A stretch of 64,000 nt of DNA from the NCBI RefSeq assembly GCF_000422645.1, contig NZ_AUGL01000001.1, positions 124,001 through 188,000 on the forward strand, given 5' to 3'. The position numbers were made by a program, and so were the translations under genes. The stretch is from Ferrimonas futtsuensis DSM 18154 (GTDB taxonomy: Bacteria; Pseudomonadota; Gammaproteobacteria; Enterobacterales; Shewanellaceae). The notes below the pieces were generated by a model, which was given only the letters and a program-made list of their open reading frames with translations, was not told where the DNA came from and searched no databases. Shown here piece after piece: positions 49,798 to 59,245 of the stretch. Positions within the stretch are counted from its first letter, which is position 1; each line of letters opens with the position of its first letter.

Positions 49798-51132
49798 TTA
49801 TCTGGCCACATTGCCCGCCACATTGAGGGCATCCCAGGTTCGGGCAAAGGGGGGCGCATAAACCAGATCCAGCATCCCCAGATCTTGTGTGGTCAGGCCG
49901 CCAACGATGGCGGCGGCCAGCGCATCCACCCGCAATACCGCTCCTGGCCCGCCGGCCACCTGGCCCCCCAGCAGGCGCTTATCTTCGGTGCCGTACACCA
50001 ACTTCACCCTCAGGTCACGCTGATCGGGTACGTAGTTGGTGGTGTTCTTATCGTTGATCACCACGGTGCTGTAGGCCAGCCCCTGAACCTGGGCCTCCTG
50101 CTCACTCAGGCCGGTACGACCCGCCTCCACCCCCAGTACCTTGACTCCGGCACTGCCCAGGGTTCCGGGGAACCGCTTCTCCCCGCCACAGAGGTTCTCA
50201 CCAATCATCCTCCCCAGCTTGTTGGCACTGGTGGCCAACGGCAGATAAGCGGGGCGGCCACTGACTCGGTGAGGCACGGTGGCGCAGTCCCCTGCCGCAT
50301 AGACGCCGGGCAGGCTGGTGCGTCCCTGGGGATCGATAACGATGGCGCCGTTGGCCAGGCGATCGATGCCGGTGTCGGCCAGAAACTCGGTGGTGGGCTT
50401 CACCCCGGTCGCCAGGATCACCAGGTCCGCCGGATACTGCCCCAGATTCGATACCACCTGGCGAACCTGTCCCTCCCCTTCAAGAGAGGTCACCGACTCG
50501 TTCAGGTGCAGCTGCACGCCTTGGCGGACCAGCTCCGCCTCCATCAGCTCGCTGATCTCGGCGTCAAAGGATTCGCTGAGTACCCGCTGGGCGCGTTCTA
50601 TCAGCCGCACCCGCTTGCCCTGATGCACCAGTGCCTCGGCCACCTCCAGGCCGATGTAGCCGGCGCCGATCACCACCACATCGCGGATGTCCGGTGACTG
50701 CAGCAACGGTTTGATGGTCAGCCCATCCTCCAGGGTCTTAAGGAAAAACACCCTATCCAGCCCCAGACCATCTATGGGCGGCGCCACAGGCGAGGCGCCG
50801 GTGGCGATCATCAGCTTATCGAAGGGTTGAGGAAAGCTGCGGCCCTTGTCCAGGTCGGTGACCAATAGGGTGCGTTTGGCCATATCCACTCGTTCGACCC
50901 GGTGACCGACGCGCAGATCGATGCCGGAATCGCGGAACTGCTCGACGCTGCGCTCCGCCATAAAACCACTGTCATCGAAGCTGTCACCGATGTAGTAAGG
51001 CAGGCCGCAGGCGCCGAAGGAGACCACCTGAGACTGTTCGAAAACGATGATTTCCGCCTCGCGGTCGGTGCGCCTGGCCTTGGCGGCGGCGCTCATTCCG
51101 GCGGCTTCGGCGCCGACGATGACTATCTTCAT
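49798..51132 (-). CDS. CoA-disulfide-reductase-like FAD/NAD(P)H oxidoreductase
   Basis: 444 residues from ATG 51132 with GGAAG nine bases upstream (an ATG three codons earlier sits too close to that site). FAD-binding KIVIVGAEAAGMSAA, redox Cys in SFGACGLPYYIG (about residue 42), NAD-binding VVVIGAGYIGLEVAEAL, GVYAAGDCA, and a C-terminal dimerisation domain. Single-Cys class includes CoA-disulfide reductase, NADH oxidase and Npsr polysulfide reductases of Shewanella; no rhodanese domain is fused here. Substrate CoA-SS-CoA, per/polysulfide or oxygen cannot be decided. Confidence 0.88.
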   Translation of the reverse strand: MKIVIVGAEAAGMSAAAKARRTDREAEIIVFEQSQVVSFGACGLPYYIGDSFDDSGFMAERSVEQFRDSGIDLRVGHRVERVDMAKRTLLVTDLDKGRSFPQPFDKLMIATGASPVAPPIDGLGLDRVFFLKTLEDGLTIKPLLQSPDIRDVVVIGAGYIGLEVAEALVHQGKRVRLIERAQRVLSESFDAEISELMEAELVRQGVQLHLNESVTSLEGEGQVRQVVSNLGQYPADLVILATGVKPTTEFLADTGIDRLANGAIVIDPQGRTSLPGVYAAGDCATVPHRVSGRPAYLPLATSANKLGRMIGENLCGGEKRFPGTLGSAGVKVLGVEAGRTGLSEQEAQVQGLAYSTVVINDKNTTNYVPDQRDLRVKLVYGTEDKRLLGGQVAGGPGAVLRVDALAAAIVGGLTTQDLGMLDLVYAPPFARTWDALNVAGNVAR

Positions 51133-51152
51133 ACTCTGCATCTTCCAAATAA

Positions 51153-51174
51153 AAGGCCGCCTCGGGGCGGCCTT
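51153..51174 (-). terminator. Terminator of the cystine transporter gene
   Basis: AAGGCCGCC-TCGG-GGCGGCCTT stem, TTTTATTT tail on the minus strand. Confidence 0.9.
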
Positions 51175-51192
51175 GGATTAGTGTTTGGCGGC

Positions 51193-52587
51193 TCAGGCCG
51201 ATTCCAGATCCACGTCCAGTTCCTGCTCAGAGTTATACACCGACATGTCGGTCTGACCCAAGACCCGGCTGGTAACAAAACCGGCGGTCATGGCACCGTT
51301 CACGTTCAGCGCGGTCCGACCCATGTCGATCAGCGGCTCGATGGAGATCAGCAGACCCGCCAGGGCCACAGGCAGATCCAGTGCGGTCAGGACGATCAGC
51401 GCCGCGAAGGTCGCCCCCCCTCCCACACCGGCCACACCGAAAGACCCCACCACTATGGTGGCGATCAGGGTGGCGATAAAGGTCGGCGTCATGGGGTCGA
51501 TACCCACGGTGGGGGCGATCATCGCCACCAGCATGGCAGGATAGATGCCGGCGCAGCCGTTCTGGCCGATGGTGGCCCCGAAAGAGGCCGCCAGATTGGC
51601 GATGCCATCCGGGATCCCCAGCCTCTGGGTCTGAGTCTGGATGTTCAGCGGTATGGTACCGGCACTGGTACGGCTGGTGAAAGCGAAGGAGAGTACCGGC
51701 AGCACCTTACGCACGAAGGTGAGCGGGTTGCCGCCGAAGAAGGTGATCAGTCCCAGGTGCACCAGGAACATCAGTCCCAGTGCCAGGTAGGAGGCCGCCA
51801 CAAAGTTGATCAGGTTGAAGATGTCGGCGAACTGGCTGGTGGCCAGTACCTTGGTCATCAGCGCCATTACCCCATAGGGGGTCAGCCTCAGAACCAGGGT
51901 AACAATTCGCATCACCACCGCATAGGCCACTTCCACCAAACGGTCAAAGCGCTCTGCCACTTGTGGCTGCTTGCGGTGGAGGCCCAAACCGGCCACCCCG
52001 ACGAAGGCGGAGAAGATCACCACCGAGATGATGGAGGTATCCCTGGCCCCGGTCATATCCAGGAAGGGGTTGGCGGGAATCAGGTTGACCAGGGTATTGG
52101 CGATGGAGATACCGGTGGCCGCGCCCTCACGGGACATCAGGTAGGCAGCACGATCCGCCTCCCGGGCTCCCTGAGTCAGCCCTTCCGCTGTCAGACCAAA
52201 CAGGTTGGCAACGAAGAAACCGATAAGGCCGGCGATGGCCACGGTGACCAGCAACACCCCGATGGTCAGGCCGCTGATTCGCCCCAGGGCCTCGGCATCC
52301 TTGAGCTTGAGGATGGCACTGATGATGGACACCATCACCAGCGGCATGACGATCATCTTCAATAGCTGGACATAGCCCTTACCGACGATGTTGAAGTAGT
52401 CGATGGAGGTTGCCAGCTCCGGAGAGTCCACACCGTAGACCAGCTGCAACAGCAGGCCGAAGGCGACACCCAGGCCCAAACCGGCAAATACCCTGTGGGT
52501 AAACTTAATGTGCTTCTGCTGCATGCGGTACAGCATCCACAACAGGGTCAACATCACCAACAGGTTGGCGACCACCAGTAGACTCAT
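51193..52587 (-). CDS. tcyP: L-cystine symporter TcyP-like (DAACS family)
   Basis: 464 residues with eight or more transmembrane segments and two re-entrant loops. LKMIVMPLVMVSIISAILKL, FAFTSRTSAGTIPLNIQTQ (serine-rich hairpin), ASFGATIGQNGCAGIYPAML and VGVGGGATFAALIVL-type motifs identify the dicarboxylate/amino acid:cation symporter family; the YFNIVGKGYVQLLKMI and NxCAGIYP match is to YdjN/TcyP cystine carriers. It likely imports cystine with Na+ or H+. Next to a thiol-disulfide flavoprotein gene on the same strand. Confidence 0.87.
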   Translation of the reverse strand: MSLLVVANLLVMLTLLWMLYRMQQKHIKFTHRVFAGLGLGVAFGLLLQLVYGVDSPELATSIDYFNIVGKGYVQLLKMIVMPLVMVSIISAILKLKDAEALGRISGLTIGVLLVTVAIAGLIGFFVANLFGLTAEGLTQGAREADRAAYLMSREGAATGISIANTLVNLIPANPFLDMTGARDTSIISVVIFSAFVGVAGLGLHRKQPQVAERFDRLVEVAYAVVMRIVTLVLRLTPYGVMALMTKVLATSQFADIFNLINFVAASYLALGLMFLVHLGLITFFGGNPLTFVRKVLPVLSFAFTSRTSAGTIPLNIQTQTQRLGIPDGIANLAASFGATIGQNGCAGIYPAMLVAMIAPTVGIDPMTPTFIATLIATIVVGSFGVAGVGGGATFAALIVLTALDLPVALAGLLISIEPLIDMGRTALNVNGAMTAGFVTSRVLGQTDMSVYNSEQELDVDLESA

Positions 52588-52756
52588 ACTCTTTTACCTC
52601 GCCCCGGCGGGGCTCTCTCTGCTAAATGTGAAAAAAATTGGTGCAATGTTGTTATTCAGACCCGGAAATCGAGGGATTTATTCCGAGCGTTAGTACAGGA
52701 TACCCGAGGCCAAAAGCCCGGCTTTATCACCAAAAAGCATTGCATATAAGTAAAAG

Positions 52757-53680
52757 TTAATAAGAACCCAGGGCACCCTGCAACCGGTGCAACACCCCCT
52801 CCCGCAGGGCACCGCCCGCCAGGCTCAGGGCATCAATCTCCAGAAGCTCGAACAGGGCCAGCAAGATGGCCACGCCGGCAGCGAAGGGGATGCGCCGCTC
52901 CTTATCCAGTTGCGCCAACAACGCTTCGCTGTCCTGGCACAGATCCTGACGCACCTGGCGCAGATACCTCAGCGTCAGAGCGTCGATGGTGCGCCCCTGC
53001 ACGTCGGCCAGCTCAAACAGGGCCCGAACCGTACCTGAGACGCCGAGGCAGTGTTGCCAACGCTGTGCCTTCAGCCGGGGCAGTTCTTCTGCCAGACGGG
53101 TCTGCACGGCCGCCCTTGCCGCTTCGAAGGCGGCCTCGTTGATCTCGCCGGAGAAATACCCCTGGGTGTAGAGGACGCAGCCCAGGTCGAAGGAGTGCTT
53201 ATAGTGGATCTGCGCCTCGTCCCCCACCACCAGTTCGGTGCTGGCGCCGCCGATGTCGATCACCAGGGCTTCCCCGTTGATCGGGGTGGAAGCACGCATA
53301 CCGGCGTAGATAAGCTCCGCCTCCTGTTCACCGGAGATCACCTGGATGGCGTAGCCCAGCAGGGGTCTGGCCCGCTCGCAAAAGCTTGCGCCATTGGCGG
53401 CGCCGCGCAGGGCGGCGGTGGCCAGGACCGCCACCTGTGCAGGCTGAGCCTGGGCCAGAATCTCACCGAACCAGGCGAGGCAGTCCAGGCCCCGTGCCTG
53501 GGCTTCGGGTGAGAGGCCCTGCTCGTCCATCCCTTCGGCCAGACGAACCTTGCGTTTATGCTTGGCGATGATGCGGGGAAGAGAACCTGGCACGGGTTCG
53601 GCCAGGAGCAGGTTGAAACTGTTTGACCCTAGAGTAACGGCGGCCAAAAGGCCGCCGTTGCTGGTACTAACGCTTGTCAT
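52757..53680 (-). CDS. gppA: Short Ppx/GppA-family phosphatase
   Basis: 307 residues from the ATG at 53678-53680, overlapping the rhlB end by 14 bases; an in-frame GTG nine codons earlier is possible. GppA-like [59 protein letters not shown] and [11 protein letters not shown]. The C-terminal HD domain of E. coli GppA/Ppx (about 180 residues) is absent. In the first motif the usual Asp (xDLGSNS) is Thr. Hydrolyses pppGpp or polyphosphate in homologues. Sits behind rhlB, as in Shewanella. Confidence 0.88.
   Translation of the reverse strand: MTSVSTSNGGLLAAVTLGSNSFNLLLAEPVPGSLPRIIAKHKRKVRLAEGMDEQGLSPEAQARGLDCLAWFGEILAQAQPAQVAVLATAALRGAANGASFCERARPLLGYAIQVISGEQEAELIYAGMRASTPINGEALVIDIGGASTELVVGDEAQIHYKHSFDLGCVLYTQGYFSGEINEAAFEAARAAVQTRLAEELPRLKAQRWQHCLGVSGTVRALFELADVQGRTIDALTLRYLRQVRQDLCQDSEALLAQLDKERRIPFAAGVAILLALFELLEIDALSLAGGALREGVLHRLQGALGSY
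53636..53659 (-). other. Strong hairpin inside the 5' end of gppA
   Basis: Ten-base-pair stem AACGGCGGCC / GGCCGCCGTT with a 4-base loop, 8-31 bases past the rhlB stop and within gppA codons about 8-15. May attenuate gppA relative to rhlB. Confidence 0.6.
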
Positions 53681-54950
53681 GTCGACGCTGACCGGAGGAG
53701 CGGTCACGTCCGCCGGGACGCTTGCCGCCGGTGTTGGTGCGACGATGGCGCTGAATCCGCTGAGGCCGCTTGAGATCGCTCAGCAGCGCCTCTGGGTCAT
53801 AACTGGTCACCGGAATGGAGTGACCGATGTAGGCCTCGATGTCCGGCAGGTTCAGGGCATACTCTTCACAGGCAAAGCTGATGGAGGAGCCTTCGGCCCC
53901 GGCACGACCGGTACGGCCGATGCGGTGCACATAGTCTTCGCAGTCATCGGGCAGATCGTAGTTGAATACGTGAGTCACGTCCGAGATATGCAGGCCACGG
54001 GCCGCCACATCGGTGGCCACCAGGAAATCCAGCTGGCCGCCTTTGAACTGCTCCAGGATGCGCAGGCGCTTCTTCTGGGGCACATCACCGGTCAGCAGGC
54101 CAACGCGGTGGCCATCGGCCTCCATCCAGCCATGAATGTCTTCACAGCGGTGCTTGGTGTTGGCAAAGACGATCGCCTTGTCGGGCCACTCCTCCTCGAT
54201 GAGGGTCAGCAGCAGCGGCATCTTCTCTCGATTGGAGGGGTAGAACAACTCCTCCTTGATGCGCTTGGCGGTCTTCTGCTCCGGCTCCACCTCGACGTGC
54301 ACAGGATCGTTCATGTGTTCATAGGCCAGCTCTTTCACCTTGAAGGAGAGGGTGGCGGAGAACAGCATGTTACGACGCTCTGCCGCAGGCGGCATACGGC
54401 GGAAGATGTAGCGGATGTCGCGGATGAAGCCGAGATCGAACATCCGGTCCGCCTCATCCAGCACCATCACCTGAATGGCATTGAGGTTGTAGACCCCCTG
54501 CTTGAGGTAATCGATCAGCCGGCCGGTGGTACCGATAAGAATATCGGTGCCCGCCTGCAGCTGATTGCGCTGGGCATCGTAACCTTCGCCGCCATAGACC
54601 AGGCCCATCTTCAGGCCGGTGCTCTTGGCCAGGGGCTCCGCATCCTTGTGGATCTGGATGGCCAGTTCCCGGGTAGGAGCCATCACGATGGCACGGGGAC
54701 TCTTACCGTCGTGCTGTTCAGGCACAGGGCGAGTCATCAGTTCATGAAAGGTCGCCGCCAAAAAGGCCAGAGTCTTTCCGGTTCCGGTTTGAGCTTGACC
54801 GGCAATGTCCTTGCCGCCCAGCACGATAGGAAGGGAGAGCGCCTGAATCGGCGTACAGTGGGTAAACCCGGTTTCCACCAGAGCATCGGCCACTTCTTTG
54901 GCGAGTGGCAGGTCGGTGAAACGGGTGTCAGTCAAGTGTGTTTTGCTCAT
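53667..54950 (-). CDS. rhlB: DEAD-box RNA helicase RhlB
   Basis: 427 residues from ATG 54948-54950 ([16 protein letters not shown]), equal to the E. coli start. Q motif [14 protein letters not shown], Walker [13 protein letters not shown] in [13 protein letters not shown], and [11 protein letters not shown]-terminal basic tail ([18 protein letters not shown]) binds RNA. Partner of RNase E in the degradosome; rraA elsewhere in this window modulates the same machinery. Divergent from trxA. Confidence 0.97.
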   Translation of the reverse strand: MSKTHLTDTRFTDLPLAKEVADALVETGFTHCTPIQALSLPIVLGGKDIAGQAQTGTGKTLAFLAATFHELMTRPVPEQHDGKSPRAIVMAPTRELAIQIHKDAEPLAKSTGLKMGLVYGGEGYDAQRNQLQAGTDILIGTTGRLIDYLKQGVYNLNAIQVMVLDEADRMFDLGFIRDIRYIFRRMPPAAERRNMLFSATLSFKVKELAYEHMNDPVHVEVEPEQKTAKRIKEELFYPSNREKMPLLLTLIEEEWPDKAIVFANTKHRCEDIHGWMEADGHRVGLLTGDVPQKKRLRILEQFKGGQLDFLVATDVAARGLHISDVTHVFNYDLPDDCEDYVHRIGRTGRAGAEGSSISFACEEYALNLPDIEAYIGHSIPVTSYDPEALLSDLKRPQRIQRHRRTNTGGKRPGGRDRSSGQRRHDKR

Positions 54951-55271
54951 GGTTGGAAAGCATACCGGATGCGCTTGCATTAGAAAACGTGATCCAGTCA
55001 AATATTACCGATTCTGTTGCCCTGTCCGAAACTCGATCCTCCGAGGTCCGGTCTGAAGAGGAAATGCCCAGAAACGGAGCCTGTCTGTGTAAACGCCACC
55101 GACACGCACAATTTCTGTGGCAGGGAAGAAATCCCAGCAGAAACCGACACAAACAGTGCCCCGGTGAAGATTTACGCACTTTTTTAGCCGCCGGAGGCTT
55201 GAAAGCCAAGGCAAGGAGCCCAAGATCGCAACCATGGCTCCGAACCGAGCTATCACTAAACGGAGTAAACA
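54951..55271. other. Divergent promoter region of rhlB and trxA
   Basis: 320 bases with no gene. The AT-rich left portion (54990-55060) should contain one or both promoters; no operator recognised. Confidence 0.45.
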
Positions 55272-55598
55272 ATGAGCGATAAGATTGTACAGCTGACCGA
55301 TGACAGCTTTGACGCTGACGTACTGCAGTCCAGCAAGCCTGTACTGGTAGACTTTTGGGCTGAGTGGTGTGGTCCCTGCAAGATGATCGCCCCGGTCCTG
55401 GATGAACTGGCGGAAGAGTATGGCGAGCAGATCGTCATCGGTAAGGTGAACGTGGACCAGAACAACGCCACCCCGGCGAAATTCGGCATCCGCGGCATCC
55501 CTACCCTGCTGCTGTTCAAGAACGGCGAGCTGGCCGGCACCAAGGTTGGCGCGGCCTCCAAGACCCAGCTGAAAGAATTCATCGACTCTCATCTGTAA
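55272..55598 (+). CDS. trxA: Thioredoxin 1
   Basis: 108 residues with the redox site [19 protein letters not shown] and cis-Pro [17 protein letters not shown] site six bases upstream. Cytoplasmic general disulfide reductase. Usual rhlB-trxA-rho neighbourhood. Confidence 0.98.
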   Translation: MSDKIVQLTDDSFDADVLQSSKPVLVDFWAEWCGPCKMIAPVLDELAEEYGEQIVIGKVNVDQNNATPAKFGIRGIPTLLLFKNGELAGTKVGAASKTQLKEFIDSHL

Positions 55599-55606
55599 TG
55601 GGATCC

Positions 55607-55628
55607 AACCCAGGCTTCGGCCTGGGTT
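55607..55628 (+). terminator. Hairpin after trxA
   Basis: AACCCAGGC-TTCG-GCCTGGGTT stem, but only TGCCCC follows, so the stop may be weak. Confidence 0.65.
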
Positions 55629-55821
55629 TGCCCCTCCCTTCTCACAAAGCCGTAAAATCCCTTTGGGATACTGGACGCCTTTTTCCTTTAGTGCTAGTTT
55701 ATTAGCCAACACTTGCCTGCCTGATTCGGCTCCTGCCCTCGGGCACTCCCTTAAAATTTCAAATAATTTGTAATGAAAGCGTGGGCATCAGCCACACGCA
55801 AACAACCACAAAGACCCTTCC

Positions 55822-57087
55822 ATGAATTTATCTGAACTTAAGCAGAAACCCATTTCCGAGCTCGTCGCCTTGGCTGAGTCCATGGGCCTGGAAAACATGG
55901 CTCGCGCCAGGAAGCAAGATATCCTGTTCGCCGTACTCAAAGCCCACGCCAAGAGCGGCGAGGACATCTTCGGCGGTGGCGTTCTGGAGATCCTCCAGGA
56001 CGGTTTTGGTTTCTTGCGCAGCGCCGACGCCTCCTTCCTGGCCGGTCCGGACGACATCTATGTCTCCCCCAGCCAGATTCGCCGCTTCAACCTGCGTACC
56101 GGTGACACCATTGCCGGTAAGATTCGGCCCCCGAAAGAGGGCGAGCGTTACTTCGCTCTGCTTAAGGTCAACCAGGTCAACTATGACCGCCCGGAAAACT
56201 CCCGCAACAAGATTCTCTTCGAAAACCTGACCCCACTGCATGCCAACGATCGTCTGCGCATGGAGCGAGGCAATGGCTCCACCGAAGACATCACCGCCCG
56301 GGTTCTGGATCTGGCCAGCCCCATAGGCAAAGGTCAGCGTGGTCTGATTGTGGCACCGCCCAAGGCCGGTAAGACTCTGCTGCTGCAGAACATCGCCCAG
56401 TCCATCGCCTACAACCACCCGGACTGTGAACTGATCGTACTGCTGATCGATGAGCGTCCCGAAGAGGTGACCGAGATGCAGCGTCTGGTCAAGGGTGAGG
56501 TTGTTGCCTCCACCTTCGACGAGCCCGCTTCCCGCCACGTCCAGGTGGCCGAGATGGTGATCGAGAAAGCCAAGCGCCTGGTCGAGCACAAGAAGGATGT
56601 GGTGATCCTGCTGGACTCCATCACCCGTCTGGCCCGCGCCTACAACACCGTCATCCCCTCCTCCGGTAAGGTACTCACCGGTGGTGTGGACGCCAACGCC
56701 CTGCACCGTCCCAAGCGGTTCTTCGGTGCGGCCCGTAACGTGGAAGAGGGCGGCAGCCTGACCATCATCGCCACGGCCCTGATCGACACCGGTTCCAAGA
56801 TGGACGAAGTGATCTACGAAGAGTTCAAGGGCACAGGTAACATGGAACTGCACCTGTCTCGCAAGATCGCCGAGAAGCGCGTCTTCCCTGCCATCGACTT
56901 CAACCGCTCCGGCACCCGCCGTGAGGAGCTGCTGACCAGTCAGGAAGAGCTGCAGAAGATGTGGATCCTGCGTAAGATCCTCCACCCCATGCAGGAGGTG
57001 GAAGCGATGGAGTTCCTCATCGACCGTCTGGCCATGACCAAGACCAACGACGAATTCTTCACCGCCATGAAGCGCTCCAAGGGTTAA
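55822..57087 (+). CDS. rho: Transcription termination factor Rho
   Basis: 421 residues. N-terminal RNA-binding helices ([21 protein letters not shown]) and cold-shock-like fold ([19 protein letters not shown]), Walker [12 protein letters not shown], Walker [18 protein letters not shown]-loop [15 protein letters not shown] and R-loop GTGNMELHL. Homohexameric RNA helicase. The 220-base leader between trxA and rho may hold autoregulatory rut sequence, as in E. coli; I see no clear SD. Confidence 0.98.
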   Translation: MNLSELKQKPISELVALAESMGLENMARARKQDILFAVLKAHAKSGEDIFGGGVLEILQDGFGFLRSADASFLAGPDDIYVSPSQIRRFNLRTGDTIAGKIRPPKEGERYFALLKVNQVNYDRPENSRNKILFENLTPLHANDRLRMERGNGSTEDITARVLDLASPIGKGQRGLIVAPPKAGKTLLLQNIAQSIAYNHPDCELIVLLIDERPEEVTEMQRLVKGEVVASTFDEPASRHVQVAEMVIEKAKRLVEHKKDVVILLDSITRLARAYNTVIPSSGKVLTGGVDANALHRPKRFFGAARNVEEGGSLTIIATALIDTGSKMDEVIYEEFKGTGNMELHLSRKIAEKRVFPAIDFNRSGTRREELLTSQEELQKMWILRKILHPMQEVEAMEFLIDRLAMTKTNDEFFTAMKRSKG

Positions 57088-57101
57088 ACAGACCCGCAAT
57101 G

Positions 57102-57128
57102 AAAAAGGCCGCTGATGCGGCCTTTTTT
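57102..57128. terminator. Bidirectional terminator after rho
   Basis: AAAAAGGCCGC-TGAT-GCGGCCTTTTT; serves both rho and the convergent LysR-family gene. Confidence 0.95.
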
Positions 57129-57144
57129 GCGTGTTGATCCCGGG

Positions 57145-58116
57145 TCAGTCCCTCATCTCGGCGGCATCCCGGACAAATTGGCGTACCGCCTCCACCAGCC
57201 AGGCAGGTGCCTGATGACCCGGCCTCTGCAACATATGGAACCCTGGCATGTGTTCACCAAAGTTGTGCTTGACCACCACCCTGCGCACCTCTTCCGGCAA
57301 CCGCTGAACCCGGATGCCATGTACTGAGCGCAAAAAGCCCACGGCCTGGCTGCCACAGACCACCGACAGGTTTGGTGAGTCTGCCACCATCTCCACCAGC
57401 TCAGCCAGACTGTTTACCCGCGCCTCCAACACCAGGTCCTGCCCCAGGGCCCTGGCGGTGCGCTGCAACATGTCCTCCTTGGAATTCACCTCGGTCATCT
57501 CAGTCACCACCTGGGGGTAGCTCATCAGGGCATCCAGGGTCAGCGGCGCTTCGTGCCAGATATCATGGCCGGCGCACCCCACCAGATAACTGGCCTGGTT
57601 CTCCGCCACCAGTTCACTGCCCATCTTGGGATAGCCTTGGGCAGAACAGAACACTCCGATGTCCACCTGGTTGCGCTCCATGTCTTCGAGGACACCGGCT
57701 CCCCAGGTGCGGGTCACCACATCGATGCTGGCCTGATGTTCATGGCAGCTGTAGTTCAGGTGTTGGGTTAATCCCGCACGCAGAGGCGCCGGTACGCTGA
57801 GCACCACTTTGAGCTTCTCCTGCTCCACAGGGTGCAGCTGCCTCGACAGTGCCTTGGCATGCTTCAGCAACTGTTCCATCTCGGGAAAGATGCGGGTAGC
57901 CACCGGGGTGGCTTCGAAACCGTACTGGCGACGAATGAACAGCGGGTCACCGATGCTCTGACGCAGGGAGGCCAGGGCGCGGCTGACTTTGGAAGGCGGT
58001 ACCTGCAGGTGCTTGGCCACCGCCTGGGAGTTCAAGGTGCCGTAGAGTCGAACAAACACCAGAATATTAAACAGGGTTAACTCACACAGTTTATCCATTC
58101 CATTTTCTTCAGACAT
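57145..58116 (-). CDS. LysR-family transcriptional regulator
   Basis: 323 residues. N-terminal winged helix-turn-helix: FNILVFVRLYGTLNSQAVAKHLQVPPSKVSRALASLRQSIGDPLFIRR. C-terminal two-lobed effector domain. Start ATG with AAGGGG site. Divergent from the Nrf-like operon with 435 bases between, so it may control it, but no LysR T-N11-A box was singled out. Target and effector unknown. Confidence 0.9.
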   Translation of the reverse strand: MSEENGMDKLCELTLFNILVFVRLYGTLNSQAVAKHLQVPPSKVSRALASLRQSIGDPLFIRRQYGFEATPVATRIFPEMEQLLKHAKALSRQLHPVEQEKLKVVLSVPAPLRAGLTQHLNYSCHEHQASIDVVTRTWGAGVLEDMERNQVDIGVFCSAQGYPKMGSELVAENQASYLVGCAGHDIWHEAPLTLDALMSYPQVVTEMTEVNSKEDMLQRTARALGQDLVLEARVNSLAELVEMVADSPNLSVVCGSQAVGFLRSVHGIRVQRLPEEVRRVVVKHNFGEHMPGFHMLQRPGHQAPAWLVEAVRQFVRDAAEMRD

Positions 58117-58551
58117 GGTTAGCCCCTTGCAAAAAAAGCTTAAATTTAAAATAGCATTAATTACCTACATCGCGCCACATAATTAAAGTTTTAAATTTGG
58201 AGTTTTATAATCCTGTTATCCGATTTGTGAAACCGGGTCTTTCACTAAATGCATTTGACTGGCCGAGAACTGCTTTAAAAAGCCGTTTCCAGCTAGAATT
58301 ACGATTATCATAATGGGCTATTGCACTTATTCACATATAGAAAGCCAGGAAACCGAAAGACAACTATGTAATTATCCGATTTTCGCAGAACTCTTTTCCC
58401 AATAATGGAAATATTTTCTAGATCAAATAATGGGTCAGTTTTATTTGTTTGCGCGATTTATTTTGATCGCAATCAAATAATTTCTATTATTTAAGTGGAG
58501 ATAATAATAACCAAGAAAGGGAAACGCCCTTTTTAAATCCAGGAGGATATT
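58117..58551. other. AT-rich regulatory region upstream of the Nrf-like operon
   Basis: 435 bases, strongly AT-rich against a GC-rich background, with a perfect FNR box at 58463-58476 and a GATAAT -10-like hexamer at 58500-58505 at a distance that fits a class II FNR promoter. Confidence 0.6.
58463..58476. promoter_or_regulatory. FNR (EtrA) operator
   Basis: TTGATCGCAATCAA is a perfect match to TTGAT-N4-ATCAA. Its centre is about 33 bases from a GATAAT hexamer, the class II activation geometry (-41.5). It should switch on the downstream electron-transfer operon without oxygen. Confidence 0.85.
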
Positions 58552-58731
58552 ATGAGCTTCGGTACTTTCTTAACTGTCGTTATACCTTATCTGTTCCTGT
58601 TCTTCGTTCTGTTCGTTGCCCTGCCCTACATCGCCTCTGCGATTGTTGTCGGCATGTATGAATATCTGACACAAGGACGGAAGCGGGAGGTGAAAAGCCC
58701 TGCCCCCCGCCACATCAACCACCAACACTGA
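58552..58731 (+). CDS. 59-residue membrane protein opening the Nrf-like operon
   Basis: ATG 58552 to TGA 58731, with a near-ideal AGGAGG site seven bases before the start. MSFGTFLTVV followed by a long hydrophobic stretch (about residues 7-36, IPYLFLFFVLFVALPYIASAIVVG), then a basic and His-rich tail (RKREVK, RHINHQH). One or two transmembrane helices. Not a recognised family. 46 bases before the NrfB-like gene on the same strand, and the first gene after the FNR box, so it is probably a small subunit or assembly factor of the same complex. Confidence 0.75.
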   Translation: MSFGTFLTVVIPYLFLFFVLFVALPYIASAIVVGMYEYLTQGRKREVKSPAPRHINHQH

Positions 58732-58777
58732 ACACCCTGGGCGCCCGCAAGGGCTCCCGCTCTCCCCGGAGGAAATT

Positions 58778-59245
58778 ATGAGAGATCGATGCCTGATTTC
58801 GATCCTGGTCAGCTGCGCCCTGATGCTTGGGGCGCAGCCCCTGGCCCAGGCAGCAGAGGACCCATCCGCTCAATGCCTGCGCTGTCATAAGCGCAATGGC
58901 ACCATGGAGGGAGTCCATGCCTCCATCGGCAGCAAGGGGCTGGCCTGCACCAGCTGCCATGGCGACAAGGGACAGCATCCCAAGAACAAAACCCCAGTGA
59001 TCACCTTTGGCCCGGACAGCGTTACTGATGTCCTGGTGCAGAATCAGCGATGCGCCCGCTGCCATAAACCGGGCAAGCTGAGGGCTGGTGACTGGACCCA
59101 TGATGTCCATCAGAAGGTACTGAGTTGTGCTGCCTGCCACCAGTTGCATCCAGGCCAGGATCCCATCCGCGGCATCGGCGAAACCCAGCGCACCCAGCTG
59201 TGTGTGGACTGTCACGGCGCCCGCAAGGCTAAGGAGTCACTATGA
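58778..59245 (+). CDS. nrfB: NrfB-like pentahaem cytochrome c
   Basis: 155 residues with signal peptide (CLISILVSCALMLGAQPLAQA) and five CxxCH motifs (CLRCH, CTSCH, CARCH, CAACH, CVDCH), the number found in NrfB. GGAGG site. NrfB carries electrons from the NrfCD quinol dehydrogenase to a periplasmic reductase; no nrfA is in this window, so the acceptor may be encoded elsewhere or be another cytochrome. Stop overlaps the next start by four bases. Confidence 0.87.
   Translation: MRDRCLISILVSCALMLGAQPLAQAAEDPSAQCLRCHKRNGTMEGVHASIGSKGLACTSCHGDKGQHPKNKTPVITFGPDSVTDVLVQNQRCARCHKPGKLRAGDWTHDVHQKVLSCAACHQLHPGQDPIRGIGETQRTQLCVDCHGARKAKESL

Noticed and set aside
50902-52365. 487-codon plus-strand frame across the flavoprotein and cystine transporter
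   Set aside because: Gly/His/Gln-rich antisense translation spanning two real genes and the terminator between them.
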